From Nitrincola lacisaponensis (GTDB lineage Bacteria > Pseudomonadota > Gammaproteobacteria > Pseudomonadales > Balneatricaceae): a stretch of 64,000 bases of DNA. The stretch spans positions 248,001-312,000 of the forward strand of contig NZ_JMSZ01000032.1 of the NCBI RefSeq assembly GCF_000691225.1, in the 5' to 3' direction. The first letter of the stretch is position 1. Each line of letters begins with the position of its first letter. The translations under genes and the position numbers were made by a program. The notes under the pieces are model-generated. The model did no database searches and had not been told where the DNA came from. It was given only the letters and a program-made list of their open reading frames with translations. Positions 53,268-62,407 of this stretch are shown here, in pieces.

Positions 53268-54137
53268 ATGCGTATATTGATCTCCGGAGGGAGTGGTTTT
53301 ATTGGTCAGGCACTGGCAAAAGTGTTGCAGCAGCGTGGTGATGATGTGGTGATCTGGTCGCGTAACCCGGGTGCCAGGGCGGGATGGGTAGATCAGTTGG
53401 ATAAAATCCGGGAACCGGTGGATGCTGTGGTCAATCTTGCCGGTGCAGGTATTGTTGATCGTCGCTGGAGTGCATCCCGCAAGCAGTTACTACGGGACAG
53501 CCGAATTCAGACTACGGCACAACTGGTTAACTGGATGGCCGGGCAAGCCAGTCCGCCGAAGGTGCTGATCAGTGGCTCAGCGATTGGCTATTACGGTAGT
53601 CAGGCGAGTGGTGAGCTGGACGAATCCTCCCCGCCAGTCAAGGGATTTACCCATCAACTGTGTGCTGACTGGGAGACCGAGGCACTGAAGGCTGAAGCAC
53701 TGGGTGTGCGAGTCTGTTTGATTCGTACCGGCGTTGTGCTGGGGCGTTCAGGAGGGGCACTCAAAAAAATGTTGCCGCCTTTCCAGTTTGGTCTGGGTGG
53801 CCCCATCGGGACCGGGCAGCAATGGATGTCCTGGATTCATCTGGATGATGAGACAGGTGCCATTTGCTGGTTACTGGATCACAGCGATGTGCAGGGCGCA
53901 TTCAATCTGACGGCTCCTGAAGCTGTTACCAACAGTGTTTTTTCAACCATCCTGGGGCGTGTGCTGCACCGGCCGGCATTTTTCAGAGTGCCGGCAGTGG
54001 TGATGAAGCTGATGCTGGGTGAAGCCAGCGAGCTGTTGCTGGAAGGTCAATGTGTCAAACCGGTGGCCTTACAGAAGTCTGGTTATGCGTTTCGTTATCC
54101 AGCGTTAAAGCCGGCCCTGGAAAACCTGCTGCGCTGA
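53268..54137 (+). CDS. TIGR01777-family NAD-dependent epimerase-like protein
   Basis: A 289-residue extended SDR of the TIGR01777 (YfcH/SulA-like) family. The nucleotide motif is ISGGSGFIGQALAKVL, followed by VNLAGAGIVDRRWSASRKQLLRDSRI, SGSAIGYYGSQ and the active-site Tyr/Lys-like region. The C-terminal block GEASELLLEGQCVKPVALQKSGYAFRYP is characteristic. The reaction is unknown. Start 53268 has AGGAG at 53255-53259. Convergent with the batD-like gene. Confidence 0.93.
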   Translation: MRILISGGSGFIGQALAKVLQQRGDDVVIWSRNPGARAGWVDQLDKIREPVDAVVNLAGAGIVDRRWSASRKQLLRDSRIQTTAQLVNWMAGQASPPKVLISGSAIGYYGSQASGELDESSPPVKGFTHQLCADWETEALKAEALGVRVCLIRTGVVLGRSGGALKKMLPPFQFGLGGPIGTGQQWMSWIHLDDETGAICWLLDHSDVQGAFNLTAPEAVTNSVFSTILGRVLHRPAFFRVPAVVMKLMLGEASELLLEGQCVKPVALQKSGYAFRYPALKPALENLLR

Positions 54138-54154
54138 GTGATGAGTGCAGTCGG

Positions 54155-55540
54155 TCAGAGGCCGCGCCTGCGGCGCAGGGTTTTGACAGCTTCCAGTAGC
54201 AGGTCACCCTGCCAGCTGCCATCGCCTGGTCGCTTCAAATGATGCTCCAGATCCAGGAGCAGGTAGTTGAGTGTCTGGCTGACATTGGCTTGATAGATCG
54301 ATGCCGGGCTGCTGATACTGCGATCCGGCCAAAAGCAGGCCGCCCAGCGTACCAATGCGCTGCGTGCAGAGCCGGTGGCGTTCTGCTGACAGGCATCACG
54401 TAGTTGCATGAATGCCTGATACTCCAATGAAATCTGTTGTGGTGCAACCTGAGTGGCGGCAGGCGCTGCTTTGGGACGTGCGGGCTGAGTGGCGGGTTTT
54501 GGTGTGCCCTGTTGCGACTTTTGAGTGGTCGCCACAGGTCTGGAGCGAAATCCAAAATAGCCGGCTATCAACCCGACCACAATCAAGACTGCAGCAATTC
54601 CACCCTGTAACCAGAAGGGGTGCCAAGGGCTGGCGCTCATTGAAGTACTGTCAGTCATTGAGGCTGAAGGGGATATTGCGCTGCTTTCTGCTACAGCGCG
54701 GTCGGCTGTTGATTCAGCAGTCACCTGATTATGAGCCTGGCTGGAAAAGTGCATCTCCGGGGTGGGCAGTTGGCTGTATTGTAAACGGTTAGCCTGAGTA
54801 TCCCACCAGTGTACAGCGACTTCTGGGTGCAAGTCAGGTGTTGTGGCATGCGCGGTAATCAGCCAGGTTTCTGTGAGTTGGCTGGTAACACCCTGACGTG
54901 AATGAAATTCATCCAGATGGCGGTCAATCAACTGATAATTTGACCATTGCTCGGCGTTGAGCAGCCTGTCGGGTAACTGACCAGGTAAGGTGCCTATGGC
55001 TGTCAGTGATAGCTGGCGCAGGTAGGTGACCGGATCATCGGTTACCTGCCGGGCGCGGTCATCGAGATATAGCTGCTCACTGGGTAGCTGGTAATCAGTC
55101 TGGTTTAACGGTGTCAGTACGTCTATTACCGGTATTTCGGCAGACAGATTAATAGCCGGGTGGGCTTCCTGAGCCGGTATTCGCAGGCCCGGACCTTCAA
55201 TCGAGAGTCGTCCTGGCTGATCCGGGAAGAGGGCAAATTGCTGCGTGGTATGAAACGCAGCTTCTTCCCAGTCAGATTCCAGTCGGGTAAAAGGCAGTCC
55301 GAGCGTTCGGACACGACCTGCTTCCAGTTGTGGCGGAAAAATATCGACCAGTTCAGGGAGGGGGGCGTCATGAAAAATATGCAGGGTGATCAGGAGTTGT
55401 GAGTGGGGGTAGAGCTGATCCCTGTCGGTTTCCACCAGCAGACGAACAGGCGAGGCAGTCCGCGGCTCAGCCACGACCGTTGCACAGTAAAAAAAAACCA
55501 GAAAAGCGGTCAATAACCCTTGCGTAACAAGCCTGTTCAT
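54155..55540 (-). CDS. BatD-like protein (orphan)
   Basis: A 461-residue exported protein: signal peptide (about residues 1-24), a periplasmic region with BatD-type strands (RLLVETDRDQLYPHSQLLITLHIFH), a Ser/Thr-rich linker, a membrane helix (IAAVLIVVGLIAGYFGF, about residue 320) and a cytoplasmic helical domain. BatD usually sits with BatA/B MoxR-VWA genes for aerotolerance or metal-insertion functions; none is nearby. Role unknown. Convergent with the epimerase gene. Confidence 0.78.
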   Translation of the reverse strand: MNRLVTQGLLTAFLVFFYCATVVAEPRTASPVRLLVETDRDQLYPHSQLLITLHIFHDAPLPELVDIFPPQLEAGRVRTLGLPFTRLESDWEEAAFHTTQQFALFPDQPGRLSIEGPGLRIPAQEAHPAINLSAEIPVIDVLTPLNQTDYQLPSEQLYLDDRARQVTDDPVTYLRQLSLTAIGTLPGQLPDRLLNAEQWSNYQLIDRHLDEFHSRQGVTSQLTETWLITAHATTPDLHPEVAVHWWDTQANRLQYSQLPTPEMHFSSQAHNQVTAESTADRAVAESSAISPSASMTDSTSMSASPWHPFWLQGGIAAVLIVVGLIAGYFGFRSRPVATTQKSQQGTPKPATQPARPKAAPAATQVAPQQISLEYQAFMQLRDACQQNATGSARSALVRWAACFWPDRSISSPASIYQANVSQTLNYLLLDLEHHLKRPGDGSWQGDLLLEAVKTLRRRRGL

Positions 55541-55651
55541 ATAGTCTTAAGTAGTATTCGGAGTTTACCCTCATTATCCGAAAAGGCCATCAGCTACGCA
55601 ATTATCCCTTGTGTTATCTGAGGCGAAATAATCACAAAAAGAGAGAGAGAT

Positions 55652-58600
55652 ATGCCCTTAAACGTTGCGGAATCAAAGGAAACGCTGCTGGAACGTCTTA
55701 AAACTGAAATTCGCAAACGCCTGCCCGACAATAAATCTGAGTTGTTGAATCAGTTTGTCGATAGCTACTACCGAAATACCCCTGAAATGGACCTGCAAAA
55801 ATGGCGCCCGGATGATTTGTTGGGTGCAACCCTGCACATGTGGGAGTTCGTTCAGGATGCGTCTGTCAGTACGCCTCGGGTGAAAGTGTTTAACCCTGAT
55901 TTTGAACGCCATGGTTGGCAATCGACTCACACTGTCATTGCCGTTGTTTCTGAAGACCGTCCCTTTATCATTGACTCGCTGAGAATGGAGTTGAATCGGC
56001 AGGATGTATCGATACATGCCATCAATAATGTAGTCCTGAGTACTCAGCGAAACAACAAGGGCTTATTAACCGGTCTGAATAAAAGTGACAGTCGTGGCGA
56101 ATCTGTGGTCGCTATCGAGGTGGATCGTCATACTGATCCGCAGCGTCTGGAGCAGATTCGTGTTGAGCTGCTTGCTGTTCTGGATGAAGTTCGTGCGGCG
56201 GTGGATGATTTTGATCTGATGCTGGCGGCCGTTAAAGAACAGACGGAACACTTGAAAAAGCAGGGTTCTGCACTGAAAAAACAGGACCTGAGTGAAGCCA
56301 GTGAGTTTCTGGACTGGATGCACACCAATTTTACCTTTCTGGGCTATGAAGTATTTGAACTGAAAAAGTCAGGCAAGAAACAGACTCTGGAACCTGTAGA
56401 AGGCTCCGGGCTGGGGTTGCTGCGTGACTGTAACCAGGCATGTCGTGAAAAACTGCTGGATGCTGATAACCTCAATGCAGATCAGCACACGCTGTTGCCC
56501 GATCTGATCAGTTTTTCCAAAGCTGCTGCCAAGTCCCGTATTCATCGTCCGGCCTATCCTGACTACATCAGCTTCAAACGCTTTGATGAGCAGGGTAAAG
56601 TGGTTGGTGAAGTACGTTTTCTTGGGCTCTATACCTCATCAGTGTATCTGCATTCGCCTCGCAGTATCCCGGTGATCCGTAATAAAATCTCGACCGTCAT
56701 GCAGAACTCCGGTCTCTATCCGCAAGGGCATGACTGGAAAGAACTGAACCAGATACTGGAAACCTTCCCGCGTGATGATCTGTTCCAGATGCAGGTGGAT
56801 GAGTTGTCAGCAATGACGCTCGGTATTCTGGAAATTCGTGAGCGTCGCCAGATTCGGGTTTTCCTGCGACGTGATAAGCAGGGACATTATTTCTCAGCTT
56901 TGGTGTATGTACCACGCGAGATTTACAGTACTGAATTCCGTGTGCGCTCCGAGACTATCCTGAAACGCATGCTGAACTGTGAACTGGCTGAATTCACCAC
57001 CTATTTTTCTGAATCGATTCTGGCGCGCACCCAATTCAATTTGCGCCGTGCTGATGGTGAAACGGTTATCGATCAATATGATGTAGCCGATATTGAACAC
57101 CAGATTCGTGAGGCCGCGCGCAGTTGGGATGAAGATCTCTATGATGCCTTGACCGATGCCATGGGTGAAGAGCAGGGCATTCACAGCTACAACCACTTCA
57201 ATGGTGGCTTCCCGGCCAGTTATCGGGCGCATTTCTCGGCGCGTACAGCCGTGATTGATATTCAGCACATGCGCAGCATGACTGATAGCAATCCGATCGC
57301 GCTGAGCTTCTATCGTGCGCTGGACCGTGAAGAAGATGAAATCAACTTCAAACTCTTCCACTACGGCAACTCATTGCCGTTGTCAGATGTCTTGCCTATT
57401 CTGGAAAATCTTGGGCTGCGCGTCATTGATGAGCACCCCTATGAAATCCAGACGCGCGATCAGTGTATCTGGATACATGACTTTAATTTGCGCTATGGCG
57501 GTAAGCAGCATGCGTCTATTGAAGCACTGCAGGATACCTTTGAAGATGCCTTCCTGAATATCTGGAAGGGGGCTTGCAGCAGTGATGATTTCAATAAACT
57601 GGTGCTGGGTGCCGGTCTGGGGTGGCGTCAGGTAAAAATTCTGCGCGCATACGCGGCATATATGAAGCAGATACGCTTCCCGATCAGTACTGAGGCAGTA
57701 AGTGCGGCGTTGAATAATCACGTTGGCATTGCAGCAGAACTGATTAACCTGTTCTACGCACGCTTTGAACCTGAAACAGCTGATAAGCAAAACGCTGATG
57801 CTGTAGAGGAGCGAATTCTGGAGGCGCTGGAAAGTGTCGCCAGTCTCAATGAAGATCAGGTCATACGTCAGTACCTGATTCTGATCAAGGCGACGTTACG
57901 TACCAATTTCTTCCAGAAGAAAGAGGGGGTACATAAATCCTATATCTCTTTCAAACTGTCGCCGGCTGAAATTCCTGTAATTCCTCAGCCACGCCCGATG
58001 TTTGAGATTTTCGTATTCTCTCCACGGGTTGAAGGTGTTCACCTGCGCGGAGGCAAGGTGGCTCGCGGAGGTTTGCGCTGGTCGGATCGTAACGAAGACT
58101 TCCGTACAGAAGTCTTGGGTCTGGTGAAGGCGCAGCAGGTCAAGAATGCTGTGATCGTACCCGTGGGTGCCAAGGGTGGTTTTGTCGCCAAGCAGCTGCA
58201 TCCGGGTATGAGTCGTGATGAGTGGCTTGAAGAGGGTATTACCTGCTACCGCATGTTTATCAGTGCATTGCTGGATATTACAGATAATCTGGTAGAGGGT
58301 GAGGTGGTGCCGCCATCTCAGGTGGTGCGACATGATGAAGATGACACCTATCTGGTCGTTGCTGCCGATAAAGGAACGGCAACCTTCTCGGATATCGCCA
58401 ACAGTATTGCTGAAGAATATAACTTCTGGCTGGGTGATGCCTTTGCTTCCGGTGGAAGCCAGGGGTATGACCACAAGAAAATGGGCATTACAGCCAAGGG
58501 TGCCTGGGTATCAGTGGAGCGTCACTTCCGTGAACTGGGTCACAATACCCGCACTGAACCCTTTACTGTGGTGGGTATTGGTGACATGTCGGGAGATGTG

Positions 58601-60481
58601 TTCGGTAACGGGATGCTGTTATCTGACCAGATCAAGTTGATTGCGGCTTTTAACCATCTGCATATCTTTTTTGATCCGGATCCTGACCCGGCCAGCAGCT
58701 TTGCCGAGCGTCAACGTCTGTTTGATCTGCCACGTTCCGGCTGGAATGATTATGACAAGTCACTGATCTCAAAAGGTGGTGGTATATTTGAACGCTCTGC
58801 CAAGTCAATTCGACTGACGCCGGAGATGAAAAAATGGCTGGGTGTATCTCAGGCACAGATGACACCGAATGACCTGATTTCAGCGATTCTCAAGTCGCAG
58901 TTTGATCTGTTGTGGAACGGTGGTATCGGCACCTACGTCAAGGCCAGTCACGAAAGTCATGCGGATGTGGGTGACAAGGCTAATGACGGGTTGCGCGTGG
59001 ATGGCTGTGATCTGCAGTGCCGCGTCATCGGTGAGGGTGGTAACCTGGGGATGACTCAGATGGGCCGCATGGAATATGCACGTAATGGTGGCCGACTGAA
59101 CACTGACTTCATCGACAATGCCGGTGGTGTGGATTGCTCGGACCATGAGGTCAACATCAAAATTCTGCTCAATGGCATGGTGGCAGCAGGGGATATGACC
59201 CTGAAGCAGCGCAACAAGCTGTTGGTTGAAATGACGGATGAAGTGTCCTCACTGGTGCTGAAAAACAATTACCGGCAGGTGCAGGCCATTACCCTGGCAG
59301 AGCGGCGCTCACTGGTTTCCATGTCCGAGTATCAGCGCTTCATCAGCAAGCTGGAAAGTCAGGGTAAGCTCAATCGCAAGCTGGAGTATTTGCCAGCAGA
59401 CGAGGTGCTGGATGAACAGCGCCTGGCGGGTAAGGGGCTGAGCCGCCCTGAGCTGTCGGTACTGGTGTCCTACAGCAAGGCTGATCTGAAGGAGCGTTTG
59501 CTGCAAACCGAGCTGCCGGATGACGCGTATGTTGCTCGTGAACTGGTGACTGCCTTCCCGCGTCAGATGCGTGAGCAGTTTGCGGATGGCCTGAAAGGAC
59601 ATCGCCTGTGTCGGGAAATCGTCTCAACCCAGGTTGCTAACGAAATTGTTAACCTGATGGGTATCAATTTCGCGGATCGACTGGCGGTATCAACCGGTGC
59701 ATCGGTTGAGATGATTACCCGTGCCTATGTGCTGGTCAGGGATACCTTCCGCCTGAAATCCTTGTGGAAGCAGATTGAACTGCTGGACTACCAGGTTGAT
59801 GCCACTATTCAGCTGGAGATGATGGAGCGTCTGCAGTATCTGGCGCGTCATGCTACCCGCTGGTTCCTGCGTAATCGCCGAGGTGGGTTGGATTGCGAAC
59901 AGGAGCACGCGGTATTCGCCAAACCTTTGCAACAAGTTGCTGAGCATTTGGGCGAGTTGCTCTGTGGTGACCCCAAGGCACAATGGGAAGCCGCGTATCA
60001 ACGCTACACCGATGCCGGCGTACCTGCTGATCTGGCCAAGGTTGTTGCCGGTTCGGGTGTGCTCTTCTCTGCACTGGGTGTGATCGAGGTGGCGCGTGAA
60101 CAGCAAGTGGATATGCAGCGAGCTGCACAGGCCTTCTTTGGTCTGGGTGAGCGCTTGCAGTTGCACTGGTTTGCCATGCAGCTGAATGATCTGAGTGTCG
60201 AAAACTACTGGCAGGCATTGGCGCGTGACGCCTTCCGTGATGATCTTGACTGGCAGCAACGCGCATTGATGGCCTCTTTGCTGAAGCTGGATGCATCTGC
60301 CAAAACAGATACGGCAACTTTGCTGGAGCAGTGGATTGAACTGAATCAGCCTCTGCTGGAGCGTTGGGACAAGGTGCTCAGTGATCTGAAAGTGGCTAAA
60401 ACGCAGGACTATGCGATGTATACAGTCGCTGTGCGAGAGTTGTATGATCTCGCCCGGACTTGTATTTTTACATCGGATTGA
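55652..60481 (+). CDS. gdhB: NAD-specific glutamate dehydrogenase, large (180-kDa) type
   Basis: A 1609-residue NAD-GDH converting glutamate to 2-oxoglutarate and ammonia. The N-terminal 700 residues hold ACT-like regulatory segments. The catalytic region near residues 800-1230 contains GGLRWSDRNEDFRTEVLGLV, the substrate-lysine motif PVGAKGGFV, and WNGGIGTYVKAS and GEGGNLGMTQ. The large C-terminal domain is intact. No frameshift is seen. The P. aeruginosa enzyme of this type is arginine-responsive; the effector here is unknown. Start has a GAGAGAGA ribosome site. Confidence 0.96.
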   Translation: MPLNVAESKETLLERLKTEIRKRLPDNKSELLNQFVDSYYRNTPEMDLQKWRPDDLLGATLHMWEFVQDASVSTPRVKVFNPDFERHGWQSTHTVIAVVSEDRPFIIDSLRMELNRQDVSIHAINNVVLSTQRNNKGLLTGLNKSDSRGESVVAIEVDRHTDPQRLEQIRVELLAVLDEVRAAVDDFDLMLAAVKEQTEHLKKQGSALKKQDLSEASEFLDWMHTNFTFLGYEVFELKKSGKKQTLEPVEGSGLGLLRDCNQACREKLLDADNLNADQHTLLPDLISFSKAAAKSRIHRPAYPDYISFKRFDEQGKVVGEVRFLGLYTSSVYLHSPRSIPVIRNKISTVMQNSGLYPQGHDWKELNQILETFPRDDLFQMQVDELSAMTLGILEIRERRQIRVFLRRDKQGHYFSALVYVPREIYSTEFRVRSETILKRMLNCELAEFTTYFSESILARTQFNLRRADGETVIDQYDVADIEHQIREAARSWDEDLYDALTDAMGEEQGIHSYNHFNGGFPASYRAHFSARTAVIDIQHMRSMTDSNPIALSFYRALDREEDEINFKLFHYGNSLPLSDVLPILENLGLRVIDEHPYEIQTRDQCIWIHDFNLRYGGKQHASIEALQDTFEDAFLNIWKGACSSDDFNKLVLGAGLGWRQVKILRAYAAYMKQIRFPISTEAVSAALNNHVGIAAELINLFYARFEPETADKQNADAVEERILEALESVASLNEDQVIRQYLILIKATLRTNFFQKKEGVHKSYISFKLSPAEIPVIPQPRPMFEIFVFSPRVEGVHLRGGKVARGGLRWSDRNEDFRTEVLGLVKAQQVKNAVIVPVGAKGGFVAKQLHPGMSRDEWLEEGITCYRMFISALLDITDNLVEGEVVPPSQVVRHDEDDTYLVVAADKGTATFSDIANSIAEEYNFWLGDAFASGGSQGYDHKKMGITAKGAWVSVERHFRELGHNTRTEPFTVVGIGDMSGDVFGNGMLLSDQIKLIAAFNHLHIFFDPDPDPASSFAERQRLFDLPRSGWNDYDKSLISKGGGIFERSAKSIRLTPEMKKWLGVSQAQMTPNDLISAILKSQFDLLWNGGIGTYVKASHESHADVGDKANDGLRVDGCDLQCRVIGEGGNLGMTQMGRMEYARNGGRLNTDFIDNAGGVDCSDHEVNIKILLNGMVAAGDMTLKQRNKLLVEMTDEVSSLVLKNNYRQVQAITLAERRSLVSMSEYQRFISKLESQGKLNRKLEYLPADEVLDEQRLAGKGLSRPELSVLVSYSKADLKERLLQTELPDDAYVARELVTAFPRQMREQFADGLKGHRLCREIVSTQVANEIVNLMGINFADRLAVSTGASVEMITRAYVLVRDTFRLKSLWKQIELLDYQVDATIQLEMMERLQYLARHATRWFLRNRRGGLDCEQEHAVFAKPLQQVAEHLGELLCGDPKAQWEAAYQRYTDAGVPADLAKVVAGSGVLFSALGVIEVAREQQVDMQRAAQAFFGLGERLQLHWFAMQLNDLSVENYWQALARDAFRDDLDWQQRALMASLLKLDASAKTDTATLLEQWIELNQPLLERWDKVLSDLKVAKTQDYAMYTVAVRELYDLARTCIFTSD

Positions 60482-60534
60482 CAGGCCTGTTATGGGTGTG
60501 CTGTCAGTCCTGAGCGGCTGACAGTACATCACTG

Positions 60535-60756
60535 ATGAAATATGTAATCCTTGACCTGGCGATCAGCCGGGATGAATATATGAAGTATTATCAAGGGCGG
60601 GCACTGCAAATTTCTGCCCGTGCCCGTGATGGGCGTATGGTGCGTCTTCCTGCCTCTGTGATGCGTCAGTTCGTCTCCCTTTCCGGCTTGTATGGCAGTT
60701 TTGCCGTCTACTATGATGATCAAGGTCGTTTATTGCAGGTCGACAGGCTGAGTTGA
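60535..60756 (+). CDS. DUF2835 family small protein
   Basis: A 73-residue protein of the DUF2835 family: [45 protein letters not shown]. Function unknown. It lies between gdhB and pyrD, a neighbourhood seen in Pseudomonas-like genomes. A small inverted repeat (CTGTCAG 60501-60507, CTGACAG 60518-60524) precedes it and may end the gdhB transcript. Confidence 0.88.
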   Translation: MKYVILDLAISRDEYMKYYQGRALQISARARDGRMVRLPASVMRQFVSLSGLYGSFAVYYDDQGRLLQVDRLS

Positions 60757-60823
60757 TACTGTCATTTTTGCTTTGCACAAGGCTATAATAGGAGCCGTTT
60801 TTAAAACTCGCTTCGAGACTGCC

Positions 60824-61852
60824 ATGCTATATACCATTGCCCGATCCTTAATGTTTAGACTGGATGCTGAAACTGCGCATAACCTGTCTCTGACCAGCAT
60901 GAATGTGTTGTCGGAAACCGGCTTGCAGCACCTGGTAGGTGCTCGCACGCGTTCATTGCCTGTAGAAGTCATGGGATTACGCTTTCCGAACCCGGTGGGG
61001 CTTGCAGCGGGTCTGGATAAAAATGGAACAGCAGTTGATGGTCTGGCTGCCATGGGATTCGGATTCATTGAAGTGGGAACGGTAACGCCCCGTCCACAGG
61101 AAGGTAACCCGCGTCCTCGTATCTTTCGTTTACCTGAGCATAACGCCATTATTAACCGCATGGGGTTCAATAATGCCGGTGTGGATCAGCTGTTAAAAAA
61201 TCTCGACAAGGCACGGTACAACGGCATTCTTGGTATTAATATTGGCAAAAACAAGGATACGCCGAATAAACAGGCGAATGATGACTACCTCTATTGTCTG
61301 CGTCGTGTGTATGATCGTGCCAGCTATGTGACGGTCAATATTTCATCGCCCAATACACCAGGTTTGCGTAGCCTGCAGTTTGGGGATTCACTGAACGGCT
61401 TGCTGGATGCGTTGAAAAACGAGCAGGCACGTCTGGCGCGTTTGCATAGCAAATATGTTCCGATTGCGCTGAAAATTGCGCCGGATATGGAAGAGCATGA
61501 ATTTGAACTGGTCGCCAGTGCGCTGAAAAGCTATGAAATTGATGCTGTGATTGCAACCAATACCACCTTGAGTCGTGAAGGTGTTGAAGACTCGCCATTG
61601 GCTCAGGAAGCGGGTGGCTTGAGTGGCGCACCGGTGCGTAACCGCTCTACGGCTGCGATAGCTGCATTGAATCGCTATCTTAATGGTGCGTTGCCTATTA
61701 TTGGTGTGGGCGGCATTACAGAGCCGTTTGATGCCGCTGAAAAAATCGAAGCGGGCGCCAGTCTGGTGCAGATCTATTCAGGACTTATTTACCGTGGACC
61801 ACGGTTGATCAATGAATCGGTGAAGGCGATCGAGCCATTGTTGCAACGCTGA
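60824..61852 (+). CDS. pyrD: Dihydroorotate dehydrogenase (quinone)
   Basis: A 342-residue class 2 DHODH of the inner membrane, the fourth step of pyrimidine synthesis. An N-terminal amphipathic extension ([23 protein letters not shown]) binds membrane and quinone. The FMN/substrate motifs are [19 protein letters not shown], the catalytic Ser in [11 protein letters not shown], and the phosphate loop VGGI with YSGLIYRGP. Start 60824 matches the family; a longer frame from 60773 overlaps the upstream promoter region. Confidence 0.97.
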   Translation: MLYTIARSLMFRLDAETAHNLSLTSMNVLSETGLQHLVGARTRSLPVEVMGLRFPNPVGLAAGLDKNGTAVDGLAAMGFGFIEVGTVTPRPQEGNPRPRIFRLPEHNAIINRMGFNNAGVDQLLKNLDKARYNGILGINIGKNKDTPNKQANDDYLYCLRRVYDRASYVTVNISSPNTPGLRSLQFGDSLNGLLDALKNEQARLARLHSKYVPIALKIAPDMEEHEFELVASALKSYEIDAVIATNTTLSREGVEDSPLAQEAGGLSGAPVRNRSTAAIAALNRYLNGALPIIGVGGITEPFDAAEKIEAGASLVQIYSGLIYRGPRLINESVKAIEPLLQR

Positions 61853-61856
61853 AGGA

Positions 61857-61884
61857 TTGCGGCAGGTAAATGATACTGCCGCAA
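61857..61884. terminator. Hairpin between pyrD and rmf
   Basis: TTGCGGCAG (61857-61865) and its complement CTGCCGCAA (61876-61884) form a 9-base stem with a 10-base loop between convergent genes. No strong T-run follows. Confidence 0.6.
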
Positions 61885-61919
61885 CCCTGGCTCCTGTAGC
61901 GTTAGTCAAACATCAGAAA

Positions 61920-62126
61920 TTATGCCAAGGTGGGGTTAACTTGTATTGCAGAAACGCCGGACATACCATTCCAGTGTGCTTCGCGTCCTTCTCGCCAACC
62001 GTTCATCCAGTGGGATCGTAAATCTACGGCCTGTACTGGGCACTCTTCACGTGATCGTCCGTTCAAGCCGGCAACGAATCCTCGATTATGCAGTGTTGAG
62101 CTACGGTCTCGTTTCTGTTTTTTCAT
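61920..62126 (-). CDS. rmf: Ribosome modulation factor
   Basis: A 68-residue RMF that converts 70S ribosomes to inactive 100S dimers in stationary phase. The family core is RGFVAGLNGRSREECPV and LRSHWMNGWREGREAHW. Start at 62126 has GAGAGGCG upstream. It is convergent with pyrD and divergent from rlmKL, with about 280 bases in between containing a hairpin in the probable leader. A C-terminal extension (NGMSGVSAIQVNPTLA) is a little longer than in E. coli. Confidence 0.96.
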   Translation of the reverse strand: MKKQKRDRSSTLHNRGFVAGLNGRSREECPVQAVDLRSHWMNGWREGREAHWNGMSGVSAIQVNPTLA

Positions 62127-62194
62127 AATGCGCCTCTCGATTTCTAATTTTCATCGCGGTACCGGTCTGCCAGAACATCACCGGCACCTGTCGC

Positions 62195-62223
62195 GTGTGA
62201 GCTATAAGGCAATCAGCTCACAC
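62195..62223 (-). promoter_or_regulatory. Perfect hairpin upstream of rmf
   Basis: GTGTGAGCT (62195-62203) pairs perfectly with AGCTCACAC (62215-62223) across an 11-base loop, about 70-97 bases before the rmf start codon. A TATAAT hexamer at 62269-62274 lies on the rlmKL side without a good -35. Nothing else is recognised in 62127-62407. Confidence 0.35.
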
Positions 62224-62407
62224 CCCTATTAGTATCTGAAATGAGCGGTGTTGGCTATTGATATTAACTATAATGTAACAGAATCTTCATAGAGTTGTGC
62301 TTAGCGCGGCTGCACAATTGTTCATTGAATCAATTGTTTAACAGCACCTGAGTGTGCGGCGATTTAGTCGTGAATTATTTTCATCCCTGCGAAACCCCGA
62401 GGTCGTG

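Noticed and set aside
59690-60532. 280-residue antisense ORF within gdhB
   Set aside because: It is a shadow of the well-supported gdhB frame, with no known domain and no ribosome site.
62195-62223. CRP-like TGTGA...TCACA site upstream of rmf
   Set aside because: The half-sites are separated by 17 bases rather than 6; it fits a hairpin, not a CRP site.
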